Positions 17,960-26,971 of a stretch of DNA of 64,000 nucleotides are shown in pieces. The translations under genes were made by a program, and so were the position numbers. Under the pieces are notes generated by a model. The model did no database searches. It was given only the letters and a program-made list of their open reading frames with translations, and was not told where the DNA came from. Origin of the DNA: CAZYFH01 sp965197395 (lineage in GTDB: Bacteria; Acidobacteriota; Vicinamibacteria; Vicinamibacterales; UBA8438); assembly GCA_965197395.1 (NCBI GenBank), contig OZ240205.1, forward strand, positions 372,001 through 436,000. Direction: 5' to 3'. The number at the start of each line of letters is the position of its first letter. Within the stretch, counting starts at the first letter, position 1.

Positions 17960-18756
17960 TGGAATGCCGGTGGGTTAGCTCGGGGGCGCTGTCTCCGGGA
18001 AGTTCATGCGGCGGCGGAGGGCCTGGAAGCGGGGGTCGGGCCGAGCCGTGCTGTCCGTCAAAACCACACGCCCCCCGGCCACCGACACTGACTATGCCGA
18101 CTGCAAGGACGATGCAGAGTCACGCGCGTACTGCGCAAAGCTTCTCGGATCGCGCCCAGTTACCTGCTTGATGTCGTCTGTGATGCGGCTCGCCTGATCC
18201 TCGCGAAAGTACCGCTCTAGATCGAGCATCCGATCCGCCAACGCCTCAGGCAGGCCCTCCGCAACCATCGCCTGCTTCAAATCCGACGAGGGACGGCTGA
18301 CGTGACTGATCGAGCGTCCAAGCACTTTTGTCAATTCGTTCGCAAGCTCGTCATAGGACAGCGCCTCTGGTCCGGTCAATGTGTAGGCTTTCCCCGCGTG
18401 GGTAGGCTCAGTCAGCGATGCCACCGCCGCTGCCGCAATGTCACGCACATCCACATGGCTGACCTTCGCGTCGCCGCTGGCGCTGTAGCACGCTCCTTCA
18501 GCCCTGATCGTCGCGCCCATGAACGTCACGACGTTCTGCATGAAGCTGTTCGGGCGGAGAAAGGTCCATGTCAGGCTGCTCGATTCAATCGCCTTCTCGA
18601 CGGGCCGATGAACCTTCGCCAGGCTGTACGTCTCTTCGGTCGCTCCCATGACGGACTGCTTCACGATGTGTCGCACCCCGGCCGCCTCCGCGGCTTCAAC
18701 AGCGTTGAGTTCGTACTGCGTCTGGTTCAGTACGTTTGGCCCGAGTAAAAACAGTT

Positions 18757-20092
18757 GGCTCTTCCGGCTTTCGGGTGGCTATCTCAACACCTCGTGGAGG
18801 ACAAGCGTGGGTCGCGGTAGCATCCCACCATGCAAGACCGTGACTTGTACGCCAAGCTTCTCGGCCTCGAACCGCCGTGGGAAGTCGTCGATGTGGGCCT
18901 CTCGATGGAGGACCACTCAGTGCAGGTCTTTGTGGCCCTCCGGGCGGATGCGCCGGCGCCGTGCCCGGAGGGCAGCGAGCGCTGCTCGCGCCATGACACC
19001 CGGACGCGGTCGTGGCGGCACCTGGACACGATGCAATACAAGACCCTGCTCGTGGCGGAGATTCCCCGGATCGATTGTCCGACGCATGGCATCAGGCAGG
19101 TGAAGGTGCCCTGGGCGGCTCCCCGGTCTCGCTTCACCGCCCTCTTCGAGTGTCTGGTCATCGAGTGGCTGCAGCACGCCAGCATCAAAGCCGTCGCCGA
19201 GCTGCTCGCCCTGACCTGGGACCAGGTGGCGGGCATCATGGAGCGCGCGGTGGACCGAGGGCTCGCCCGCCGCAAGCGCTCGGTGCCCAAGGTCGTGGGC
19301 GTCGATGAGACCTCGTTCCAGAAGCGGCACGAATACGTGACCGTTGTCTGTGATCCCGTGCGGGCGGTGGTCCTCTTTGTCGCAGATGGCCGCTCGGCGG
19401 ACTCGCTCAGCGGCTTCTTCGACCCGCTCACCACCGCCGAACGAGCCCGCATCGAGGCGGTCGCGATGGACATGTCGGGCGCCTACCTGAGCGCGGTCAC
19501 CCGAGCGTTGGGGCCACACGCGCACGAGCGGATTGTCTTCGACAAGTACCACCTCGCCAGCCTGCTGGGCGATGCGGTGAACAAGGTCCGTCGTGACGAG
19601 CACAAAACGCTGCTCGAGAACCACGACGAGCGCCTCAAGGGCACACGGCATCTCTTCCTCATGAACCCCTGGAACATGTCGCGGGCACAGGCGGCCGAGC
19701 TAACGCAGCTCAAATCCAGCAACCTCAAGGTCGCCCGCGCCTGGGCCATCAAGGAAACGTTCATGGACGCCTTCGCGTTTCGCCAACCCCAACGGGCGGA
19801 GCGGGCGCTGAAGGCGGTGCTCACCTGGATGGCCCGCTCGCGCCTGGCACCCATGGTCCGAGTCGCACGGACCGTCCGACGACATTTCGCCGGGGTCATC
19901 AACGCCATCATCAGCGGCATCACGAACGCGACCGCCGAGGCCCTCAACTCACGCATCCAGTGGATCAAGAAACAGGCCGCAGGGTTTCGGAGCCGGGAGC
20001 GGTTCCGCAAGGCTATCTACTTCCATCTCGGAGGCCTGGACTTGTACCCGGATGAGGCACGTGCTCATGCCCACCCGAATCCCTGAAGCGCC
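18757..20092 (+). mobile_element. ISL3-family insertion sequence (type b)
   Basis: A 1336-bp element with terminal repeats GGCTCTTCCGGCTTTCGGGTGG and, read inward from the other end, GGCGCTTCAGGGATTCGGGTGG. It is flanked by the perfect 8-bp duplication AAACAGTT (18749-18756 and 20093-20100). Its ends differ from those of the type-a element at 379-1724. Confidence 0.93.
18830..20086 (+). CDS. ISL3-family transposase
   Basis: 418 residues, complete. An N-terminal zinc-binding region with cysteine pairs (CPEGSERCSRHD and DCPTHGI-type contexts) is followed by a helix-turn-helix and the DDE-type core, with VVGVDETSFQKRH, AVAMDMSGAYL and NATAEALNSRIQWIK. It fills its element from end to end and is only distantly similar to the ISL3 transposase at 489-1718. 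Confidence 0.93.
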   Translation: MQDRDLYAKLLGLEPPWEVVDVGLSMEDHSVQVFVALRADAPAPCPEGSERCSRHDTRTRSWRHLDTMQYKTLLVAEIPRIDCPTHGIRQVKVPWAAPRSRFTALFECLVIEWLQHASIKAVAELLALTWDQVAGIMERAVDRGLARRKRSVPKVVGVDETSFQKRHEYVTVVCDPVRAVVLFVADGRSADSLSGFFDPLTTAERARIEAVAMDMSGAYLSAVTRALGPHAHERIVFDKYHLASLLGDAVNKVRRDEHKTLLENHDERLKGTRHLFLMNPWNMSRAQAAELTQLKSSNLKVARAWAIKETFMDAFAFRQPQRAERALKAVLTWMARSRLAPMVRVARTVRRHFAGVINAIISGITNATAEALNSRIQWIKKQAAGFRSRERFRKAIYFHLGGLDLYPDEARAHAHPNP

Positions 20093-20344
20093 AAACAGTT
20101 TGTCGCATCCCTGCAACGCCGCACGAAGCGTTTCCGGGCGGCTGTAGTCAATGATGACAGTGTCGATCCCTCGGGCACGTGCGGCGTCCGCCTTCGCGTT
20201 GGAAAAATGGGCAGCGCGGAACGGCGCCTTGGCGGATTCCAATTGTGTGATGAGCTCGCTACCCACTGTCCCACCTGGTCCAGTCACGCAGATCATGTCG
20301 CTACCTCCTCCTTCTCAGAGAAGCAAGGGCGGGCCGCGCCAACC

Positions 20345-20839
20345 TCACAGTCTCAAGAGCAGAATCATCAACAGAGCAGACGCCACGCTCGCCAAGGCCG
20401 TTCTGATCGAGTTCCATCGGATCCAACGCGGTTCGAAATCCGCGCGAGCGTCTCTGTGCGATGTGTCAGTCATCGTATCGACATCAAGCGTTTGCAGTCG
20501 ATTGTTCAGCGGTACGTTAATCGTCATTGTCGGCACCTGGACGCCGAGAACGTAGACAAGTGTGGCGCCGATTATGAGCAGACGCCCACCTGTATCCAGT
20601 TGTCCGAAGCCAAGCACCGCCGACACCACCAACACCACGACCGAACCGACCCAGACGAACACAAACAGCGGTTGATTGTTCTGGATCACGCGGTCCATGA
20701 CCTGAAAGGCTTGGATAAACCCCCGATCGTTCAAGCCCTTGATTCCCGGCATCACCACGACGGCGAACGCAAACACGAAGCCTGCTACTAAGGAACAGAG
20801 CAACGTAGCCACGATTAAGGCGACCTGGAAGATTTCCAT
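20345..20839 (-). CDS. DUF1772 (anthrone oxygenase-like) membrane protein
   Basis: 164 residues with four membrane helices: FQVALIVATLLCSLVAGFVF, VWVGSVVVLVVSAVL, LLIIGATLVYVLGV and a C-terminal LASALLMILLL-type segment. The pattern GxFxFxxVVMPG in helix 1 and NVPLN/W-R-W-NxxR near the end fit DUF1772, a family that includes fungal anthrone oxygenases but whose bacterial members are mostly uncharacterised. It stands directly upstream of the broken NmrA gene, so an operon has lost its second member. Confidence 0.75.
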   Translation of the reverse strand: MEIFQVALIVATLLCSLVAGFVFAFAVVVMPGIKGLNDRGFIQAFQVMDRVIQNNQPLFVFVWVGSVVVLVVSAVLGFGQLDTGGRLLIIGATLVYVLGVQVPTMTINVPLNNRLQTLDVDTMTDTSHRDARADFEPRWIRWNSIRTALASVASALLMILLLRL

Positions 20840-20877
20840 GATCTATCGAACCTCGTTGAGTGCGGGGCGCGCCATCG

Positions 20878-21096
20878 GCGCTCGCTGCCTTGGACTCGGT
20901 GGCGGACGAAAGGCGCGTCCGGAAAGAACTGCTGCTTGGCGGTGTCGTCCCGCGTCAGGTCTGGCGGCAGGAGTTTGATAGCGACCTGGCGCTTGAGCCG
21001 GGGATCCTGCGCGAGGTAGACGACGCCCATCCCGCCCTGGCCGAGCTGGGAGCGGATCGCGTACGGGCCGAGTGTCGAGCCGGGGACCAGAGTCAT
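20878..21096 (-). pseudogene. Ser/Thr protein kinase, N-terminal stub
   Basis: Starts at 21096 (MTLVPGSTLGPYAI) and carries the glycine loop GQGGMGVV and the ATP-lysine segment VAIKLLPPDL. Similarity stops after ...DDTAKQQF and the frame becomes nonsense. It is the fourth kinase trace in the window and a different lineage from the other three (VYLAQDPRLKR). Confidence 0.75.
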
Positions 21097-21293
21097 GCTG
21101 GGAGAGAGCCATCATAGTGCCCCAGGCGCGGGAGTCACAGGCTCGCGGGCAGCACGCTACGTCGTGGCCGATCACGCTGCACGCACCCGAGTCCTGGTGC
21201 GAATTTAGCGCACCGATTCGGTGAGGGGGGTGCAGTGCCCCCCCGAACAAGAAGCGCGTCAAGTACCACGGGGGTTAACGCGGATATCTGGGT

Positions 21294-21788
21294 CTAGTCC
21301 GGGGATGCCCTTGCGGCTGACGGCATTTCGTCTCGGCAGCGGCTCGCGAGGAAGATGCGCAGCGCGTCGCCGTCGCGCCACATCGTGACACCGCGGTGGC
21401 GGAACCCGCCGCCGAGCGCCGGCATCCCGTCAGCATAGGCGCGCGGATCGAAGATCCACCGGATGGCCCCAGTCTCGGCGTCGAGTGCCGCGACGCGGTT
21501 GTAGTTCGAGCTGACGTAGACCGTGTCGTCGATCATGATCGGCGTCGAGGTGAAGGAGCCCGGCACCGTGCCGTACTCCTGGCGCGGCCGATCTTCCGGG
21601 CGCCAGGTCCAGGCGACCTCCAGCTGGTCGACGTTGTCGGGGGTCAACGTCTCGGCCGGCGAAAAACGGGTGTTGCCCCGATCGCCGCCGACGAACGGCC
21701 ACTCCACGACGGCGGCGCGTTCCTGCGCGCCGGCGAACGCGAGTAGCAGCGCCGCGACGCAGACGATACCGAGGACGCGTGATGTCAT
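21294..21788 (-). pseudogene. PQQ-dependent dehydrogenase, N-terminal stub
   Basis: A signal peptide (MTSRVLGIVCVAALLLAFAGA) is followed by the first propeller blades of a quinoprotein dehydrogenase: GGDRGNTRFSPAETLTPDNV, then TPIMIDDTVYVSS and ALDAETGAIRW. The reading frame ends at residue 164 after FLASRCR, whereas complete family members have about 600-700 residues. The gene was probably cut by a deletion; the tail after FLASRCR does not align with the family. Confidence 0.75.
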
Positions 21789-21934
21789 GACCAGACTCGA
21801 TCGACGCTCACTCTACCTCGTTCGTGCGGCCATGGCGCGACCGGCGGGATTTCGGGCCGCGGGGGTTCGTGGAGAGCCCGTCTAGACTACGATGCGCGGT
21901 GCGGGCGGCAGCAGAGCCGTCGGAGGAGGATGCG

Positions 21935-23014
21935 ATGAGGCTGTGGCGTATCAGTGGGGCGTCGGCGATCGGGCTCGCGGTCATGGTGGTCGGCTGCGGC
22001 TCCGGTGCGGAGCAGGAGGCGGTCGCGAATGAAGAGGCCGAGGCGGTTCCGGCCGCGGCCGCGTACGTGCCGCCGGAGGTCACAGCCGAATCGCGTGACC
22101 TCGCGCAGGCCGACATCGAGCGGCTGATGGAGGAGCTCTCGAACTGGGGTCGCTGGGGCGAAGACGATCAGCTCGGCGCGGCGAATCTCATCACGCCTGC
22201 CAAGCGCCTGGTAGCGGCGTCGCTGATCAGCGAAGGCGTCACGGTCTCGCTTGCGCATCGTCTGCTGATCGACGAGGCAGACGATGTGCCCCGGCCGTTC
22301 GAGCGGCGGATGCTCGGTGTGCCGGATCCGAGCGCGGAGCCGGCGTTCCGCGGCGGCGTCAGCGACAACTACAACATCAGCTACCACGGCTACTCGCACA
22401 GCCACATCGATTCGCTCTGTCACATCCTCTACAAGGGGCAGATGTACAACGGCGTGTCGCAAGACACCATTACGGAAGCGGGGTGTAGCCACGCGTCGAT
22501 CGTCAATCTCCAGGGCGGCATCGTGACCCGCGGCGTCCTGATGGACATCGCGCGTCTCAAGGGGGAGGACTACCTCGAGCCGGGGACGCCGATCTACGTC
22601 GAGGATCTCGAAGCGTGGGAGGCGATGGCCGGGGTGACCGTCCAGCCGGGCGACGCGGTCTTCATCCGCACCGGTCGTTGGGCGCGTCGCGCCGAAGTCG
22701 GCCCGTGGGCGATCGCGCAGAACGCCGCCGGCCTGCACGCCTCGACCATGCCGTGGGTCAAGGCGCGCGGCGTGTCGTTTCTCGGTAGCGACGCGGCGCT
22801 CGACGTCGTTCCTTCACGGGTCGAGGGCGTCGACTTGCCGGTGCACCTGCTGACGATCGTCGCGATGGGGATCGACTTGTTCGACAACCAGGATCTTGAG
22901 GCGCTCGCCGAAACGGCCGCGCGGCTGAACCGGTGGGAGTTCATGCTGACGGCCGGTCCGCTGGCTGTCGAGACCGGGACGGGGTCACCGCTGAACGCGC
23001 TCGCGATCTTCTAG
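21935..23014 (+). CDS. Cyclase-family lipoprotein (kynurenine formamidase-like fold)
   Basis: 359 residues from the ATG at 21935, preceded by GGAGGAGG. A lipobox (VMVVGC) indicates a lipoprotein, so it probably acts in the periplasm. The core matches the metal-dependent cyclase/KynB-like hydrolase family: the metal-binding histidine/aspartate motif appears as HGYSHSHIDSLCH near residue 155, and later blocks read PGDAVFIRTGRW and GxSFLGSDAALD. Natural substrates vary in this family (formylkynurenine, isatin, unknown amides or lactones), so the reaction is not assigned. It stands alone, followed at once by an IS200-type fragment. Confidence 0.82.
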   Translation: MRLWRISGASAIGLAVMVVGCGSGAEQEAVANEEAEAVPAAAAYVPPEVTAESRDLAQADIERLMEELSNWGRWGEDDQLGAANLITPAKRLVAASLISEGVTVSLAHRLLIDEADDVPRPFERRMLGVPDPSAEPAFRGGVSDNYNISYHGYSHSHIDSLCHILYKGQMYNGVSQDTITEAGCSHASIVNLQGGIVTRGVLMDIARLKGEDYLEPGTPIYVEDLEAWEAMAGVTVQPGDAVFIRTGRWARRAEVGPWAIAQNAAGLHASTMPWVKARGVSFLGSDAALDVVPSRVEGVDLPVHLLTIVAMGIDLFDNQDLEALAETAARLNRWEFMLTAGPLAVETGTGSPLNALAIF

Positions 23015-23017
23015 TTA

Positions 23018-23510
23018 CCGTGGGAGACCCCCCGGCTTTGCCGGGGCGGCCAGCAGCGTTTGACGTATCCGGGAGTCGCGTGAGGAAACGCCTTCCCGTG
23101 AGCCGCACAAGCATCACGAGAAGGAGTCCTCATGACGACGTACCGAAGTCTCAATCATACGAAATGGCACTGCCAGTATCACGTGGTGTTCATTCCGAAG
23201 CACCGGAAGAAGGCGATGTATGGAGGCGTCCGGCAGCAGCTGGGCGAGGTGCTGCGGCAGCTGGCGCGGCACCGCGAGAGCCAGGTGGAGGAGGGGCATC
23301 TGCTGCCCGACCACGTCCACATGTTGGTGTCGATACCGCCGAAGTACTCGGTGGCGCAGGTGATCGGGTATCTCAAGGGGAAAAGCGCGATCCACATCGC
23401 TCGGGAGTTTGCGGGGCGGTCCCGGAGCTTTGTGGGGCAGCACTTCTGGGCGCGCGGGTATTTTGTCTCGACGGTGGGCCGCGATGAGCGAGTCATCCGG
23501 GACTATATCC
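23018..23510 (+). mobile_element. IS200/IS605-type element, truncated
   Basis: The left end with its subterminal hairpin (CCCCGGCTTTGCCGGGG) and most of tnpA match the complete copy at about 56349-56988. Similarity stops abruptly at 23510, so the right end of the element has been lost. Confidence 0.85.
23132..23510 (+). pseudogene. tnpA: IS200/IS605 transposase TnpA, 3' truncated
   Basis: 126 codons match the HUH (Y1) transposase at 56446-56874, including HVHMLVSIPPKYS (the HUH histidines). The segment VIRDYI is followed by unrelated sequence, and the frame runs on uselessly opposite the metallo-hydrolase gene. The native C-terminus and stop are missing. Confidence 0.85.
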
Positions 23511-23536
23511 TCGAAGGATCCCGTGACCGAGCGTTT

Positions 23537-24481
23537 CTAGCCTCCGAGCTCGCGATGCCAGGCGGCGATCGCCGTCTCGAAGTATGCGGGGTTGAAGAGC
23601 GTCCAGCCTCCGACGGAATCCGGCAACCCGAAGTCGGCCGCCGCCGCCGCCGGCGCCATACCCGCCACAAACGACCCACGACCCACCTCCTCCACCGCGT
23701 CGAGCACCGCGCAGTACTGGTCCAGCCGGGTGTTCGACGGCAATGGGCCATGGCCCGGCACATGCAACTCCGCGCCGTCACCGATGAGCGTCGCCACCGC
23801 CCGCCGCAACTCGCTCGGGATGGCGTCCATGTAGTTCGGAAACAGATCGTTCCAGACCAAGTCGCCACAGAACGTGACGCGGCCGTCGACGCGGCCGACG
23901 ATGTCGCTCGGCGTGTGCCCCGACGTCGGTGTCAGCTCGACGGTGCGGCCGCCCAGATCAACGGTCGTCGGAGCGGCGGCCGACACCACGGTCGCCGCCG
24001 CCAGCAGGTCGACCGCCGCGCCCTGCGCAGAGGGCGCTATCCGGTCCTTGATCGTCCGGGTGACCCACACGCGAGGCTGCGTGCCGTTGTCGGTGGCGAA
24101 ACCGGCCAGGCCGCCGATATGGTCGCCGTGGTGGTGGCTCAGGACGACGTCTGTGGGACGACGACCCAGCCGCTGCTCGATCTGACCGATCACCCACCTC
24201 GAGCCGGCCGGGCGGGCGAAGCCATCGAACACCAGTACCCGGTCGCTGCCGACCACGACTCCGCCGTTAGAGAGCGTGTCCGAGCCGCCACCCAGCGGTT
24301 TGGAGATCACCGCCCAGATGCCGGTGTCGAGCGCGAGAATGCTGGCACCCGATTCGTCGACGATGGTGCGTGTCGAGGGCTGGAATGCGAATGACAGCCG
24401 GGGCACGCAGGCCGCCGCCGTGGCAAGACCCGCTCGTTTGAGGACCGTGCGCCGTGAGATGCTCCGCCGCCCGTCTGCCAT
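23537..24481 (-). CDS. Metallo-beta-lactamase-fold hydrolase, Tat-exported
   Basis: 314 residues. The N-terminus has a twin-arginine signal (SRRTVLKRAGL) and a hydrophobic stretch, so it is exported folded. The zinc motif HxHxDH is at 116-121 (HHHGDHIGG), with later ligands in SGHTPSD and FCGDLVW and in PGHGPL. It resembles the broad quinoprotein-relay/SoxH-like hydrolase group. It is the last gene of an operon with the CTECH-propeller protein (15-bp gap) and the cytochrome c, hinting at a periplasmic oxidative pathway. Confidence 0.8.
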   Translation of the reverse strand: MADGRRSISRRTVLKRAGLATAAACVPRLSFAFQPSTRTIVDESGASILALDTGIWAVISKPLGGGSDTLSNGGVVVGSDRVLVFDGFARPAGSRWVIGQIEQRLGRRPTDVVLSHHHGDHIGGLAGFATDNGTQPRVWVTRTIKDRIAPSAQGAAVDLLAAATVVSAAAPTTVDLGGRTVELTPTSGHTPSDIVGRVDGRVTFCGDLVWNDLFPNYMDAIPSELRRAVATLIGDGAELHVPGHGPLPSNTRLDQYCAVLDAVEEVGRGSFVAGMAPAAAAADFGLPDSVGGWTLFNPAYFETAIAAWHRELGG

Positions 24482-24496
24482 CAGCCGCAGTAGACG

Positions 24497-26368
24497 TTAT
24501 CGCCGTGCGACCGGCCCGCTGGTCGCGGCCTTGAGCGCCTGGAGCTCTTCCTCTGTCCTGAACTTGATGCGCGCGGCGCGGCTCGCCTCGCGGTACACCA
24601 CCCACACATCCGGATCGCCCGCGTCATCGACCGCGATGTGGCGCAGCTCGGTGCCGACACTTGGCAGCTTGTAGATCGTGTACTCCCCGGTATTCGGATC
24701 AAGCTTGGCGACCGCGTCGTCGGAGGACAGGTTCGTCCACACCATGTGATTGCGGTCGACGGCGGTCGCGTACGGGTGTGAATTGATCGGCAACCGGTGG
24801 TACGTCGTCTCGAACGTGTTGATGTCGATCTGGGCCAGGTTGTGACCCCACCAGTTCGCGACAAAGACCGAGTCGCCGTTGGGGTCGGCGAAGAGTCGGC
24901 GCGGCGCCTGCGCGCCAGGGTTGAAGACGCTGCCCGAAAAACGCAGGGCCCCGATGCGGTGGAAGAATTCACGGTCTTCGGGCGTGAGCAGCTCTTCTTC
25001 GTCGAGCGCCCACGGTGGGCGCATCCGCACCTCGGACACTTCGCCCGTTTCTCCGTTAGCGTGCCCGACGATGTCCATGTTGAACTGGGCCCACCAGCCG
25101 TTGCCGAGGCGGTCGGCGGCCGTCCCGTATGTCTGGGCATCGCCGATGGTCTTGTTCTGGAAGTACTCAAACTCCGCCGTCTCCGGGTCGAATTTGGTGG
25201 CGCCGTGAGGATTGCCGATCCAGATCCTCCCCTTGCCATCAACCATCGGGCTCCCTCCGACGCGGAGCGGCGTCGGCGGCGTGTAGAGCGTGAACTCCTC
25301 AGTCCTTGGGTCTACGCGTCCCAATGCGCCCGACGTATCGAACCACAGGATGCCGTCGCGATCTTTGGTAATCCCGTGGGACTGGCGCGCCCCTCGACCA
25401 TCCGGCGCCGTCACCTTGAACCCGACGACCTGGCCGGACTTGGTGTCGATCTTGGCGAGTGTGCGGAAGTTGTTGCGCACCGAGTCGGTGATCCACGCGT
25501 TGCCGTCGTCATCGACGATGGAATCGTGCATGCCGCCACCGCCGTGCATGCCTGACACGACGCCGTGCGACCAATCGCTGCCATCGAGGGTTGCGCGCTC
25601 GTTCAGCTCCTCGGCGATCGGGATGTCGTACTCGGTGACCAGGTGGCGCGCCGCGTCACCGGCGGGGCGTGGCTGGAGCACGAACGCCAGCGGATCGGAC
25701 TTTGGCCCGCGGGTTTTTGCCAGGTACCTGGCGAGCTCGTTCCGGTAGTACTGCATCGTGAGCGATGGCCGGGCGTTTGCTCCACGCCATCCGTGGTAGG
25801 ACACCTGGGCCATCAGGTCGATGATCGTTCGCCATCCGCGTTGGTCGAATTGGTTTTGCAGCGCGAGACCAGCCGAGTGGCATTCTGTGCACGTGACCCG
25901 GAACACCTCCTTCATTCGCCGATCATCGCGCGTCTCCGCCGGCAGAGCATCCAGCCACTCGGTGCCGGAGAGCTGGTGCGTGAAGTCGTCGATCGGCGTG
26001 AGCGTGAAGTCTTGCTCGGTTGCCCCCGTGGCGCCGAGCATCGCCTTGGCATCTGCCTTCCCGTAGCCGACCGCCTGCGCCCAGACGCGATAGGTGCCCG
26101 CTTCGAATGGGGCAGCCAACGGCGGGAAGAAGTACTGCCCCTGCTCGTCGGTGTAGACCGATGTCGTCGTCGTCTTGCCGTCGGCGCGCGCGGAGACTGC
26201 GACGCCCTCCATCGGTTCGCCCGACGCGGACATCGCCGTTCCCCATAACGCCGGGGAGCCATCGGACTGTGCGGAGGCGTTGGTGGACCCTGGACCGACC
26301 ACAAGACACAGAGCGCCGATGCCGACGAGCGCCGCCGATATCCATGCGTTTTGACTGGACTTGAGCAT
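24497..26368 (-). CDS. Secreted CnaB-like/heme c/beta-propeller fusion (virginiamycin B lyase-like repeats)
   Basis: 623 residues from the ATG at 26368, chosen for the CGGAGG box upstream. Order of parts: signal peptide; carboxypeptidase-regulatory-like domain (about 45-125, GEPMEGVAVSARADG, then GTYRVWA); a single c-type heme motif CTECH near residue 165; then a beta-propeller of NHL/Vgb-like repeats (DDDGNAWITDS, DGKGRIWIGNPHG, TNLSSDDAVAKLDPNTG). This looks like a periplasmic electron-carrying sensor or enzyme. Family relatives are annotated as carboxypeptidase-regulatory-like proteins, and no reaction is established. Only 28 bp separate it from the upstream cytochrome c gene. Confidence 0.75.
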   Translation of the reverse strand: MLKSSQNAWISAALVGIGALCLVVGPGSTNASAQSDGSPALWGTAMSASGEPMEGVAVSARADGKTTTTSVYTDEQGQYFFPPLAAPFEAGTYRVWAQAVGYGKADAKAMLGATGATEQDFTLTPIDDFTHQLSGTEWLDALPAETRDDRRMKEVFRVTCTECHSAGLALQNQFDQRGWRTIIDLMAQVSYHGWRGANARPSLTMQYYRNELARYLAKTRGPKSDPLAFVLQPRPAGDAARHLVTEYDIPIAEELNERATLDGSDWSHGVVSGMHGGGGMHDSIVDDDGNAWITDSVRNNFRTLAKIDTKSGQVVGFKVTAPDGRGARQSHGITKDRDGILWFDTSGALGRVDPRTEEFTLYTPPTPLRVGGSPMVDGKGRIWIGNPHGATKFDPETAEFEYFQNKTIGDAQTYGTAADRLGNGWWAQFNMDIVGHANGETGEVSEVRMRPPWALDEEELLTPEDREFFHRIGALRFSGSVFNPGAQAPRRLFADPNGDSVFVANWWGHNLAQIDINTFETTYHRLPINSHPYATAVDRNHMVWTNLSSDDAVAKLDPNTGEYTIYKLPSVGTELRHIAVDDAGDPDVWVVYREASRAARIKFRTEEELQALKAATSGPVARR

Positions 26369-26396
26369 TGCTGGTTCCTCCGACTGCGATTTCATC

Positions 26397-26831
26397 CTAC
26401 GGTCGTTGATCGGGCGTGACGGTTTTCAGGTAGGCGATGACCTGGCTAACCTGTTCGGGCTCCAGGGTGTACTGCCAGCCAGGCATTCTGGCCGAGCCCA
26501 TCATGATTTGAGAGCTGACGGTGTCTTCACCCAGGGATCTGACGGTTGCGGCGTCCACCCACGGTCCGGGGGTATTCGGATACGAGGGCTGGCCCAGCGG
26601 GTCGTGGCAAATGGCGCAGCGCTGCACGAAGAGCTGTCTGCCCCGGACTTCGTCCGCGGAGAGCGACGGTGGCGACGCCACCTTGTCCATGTCGTACTCC
26701 GTGCGGACGATGGTCGGTGAAGAGATCTCGGTTCTTTTCAGAATGTTCTGGGCCGCGACCGTCGTGCCAACGACGGCGAGCGACACGAGCAGAAGGAGGA
26801 CCAGAAGAAAGCGTCTCGAACGCATCGCCAT
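26397..26831 (-). CDS. Secreted monoheme cytochrome c
   Basis: 144 residues with a signal peptide (FLLVLLLLVSLAVVGTTVAAQ) and one heme-binding motif CAICH near residue 70. The probable axial methionine lies in MGSARMPGW and the C-terminal helix in VIAYLKTVTP. The size is typical for a class I cytochrome c electron carrier. The start at 26831 follows GAGAGGTGAGG; a second ATG two codons later is possible. It leads the operon with the CTECH-propeller and metallo-hydrolase genes and probably passes electrons to or from the propeller protein. Confidence 0.82.
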   Translation of the reverse strand: MAMRSRRFLLVLLLLVSLAVVGTTVAAQNILKRTEISSPTIVRTEYDMDKVASPPSLSADEVRGRQLFVQRCAICHDPLGQPSYPNTPGPWVDAATVRSLGEDTVSSQIMMGSARMPGWQYTLEPEQVSQVIAYLKTVTPDQRP

Positions 26832-26971
26832 CCTCACCTCTCTTGCGTGACCGGAACCCCTCTCACGCCAACCGAACTCGTTCAGCCTGACTCTATACGG
26901 CTCCTGGGGCCCACGCCAGTCCCGGGCCGGTTCCCCAGGTCTCGCGGTCTTTCTCGAGGGCCATCGGTTGT

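Larger units (their letters stand above)
18092..20296 (-). pseudogene. NmrA-family NAD(P)-binding protein, split by an ISL3 element
   Basis: The N-terminal part starts at 20296 with a Rossmann motif (VTGPGGTVGSELI) and the C-terminal part ends at 18092. The ISL3 element at 18757-20092 lies between them. Removing it and one copy of the 8-bp duplication AAACAGTT restores GCDKLFLLGPN in frame and gives exactly 287 codons. The rebuilt protein is an atypical short-chain dehydrogenase of the NmrA/QorB type, with NGxxGxxG-like motif and the VDVRDIA block. The DUF1772 gene lies just upstream on the same strand (49-bp gap), a common pairing. Confidence 0.85.

Noticed and set aside
23132..24394. 420-codon frame starting as IS200 transposase
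   Set aside because: After 23510 it is only antisense to the metallo-hydrolase gene 23537-24481; the transposase has lost its native end.
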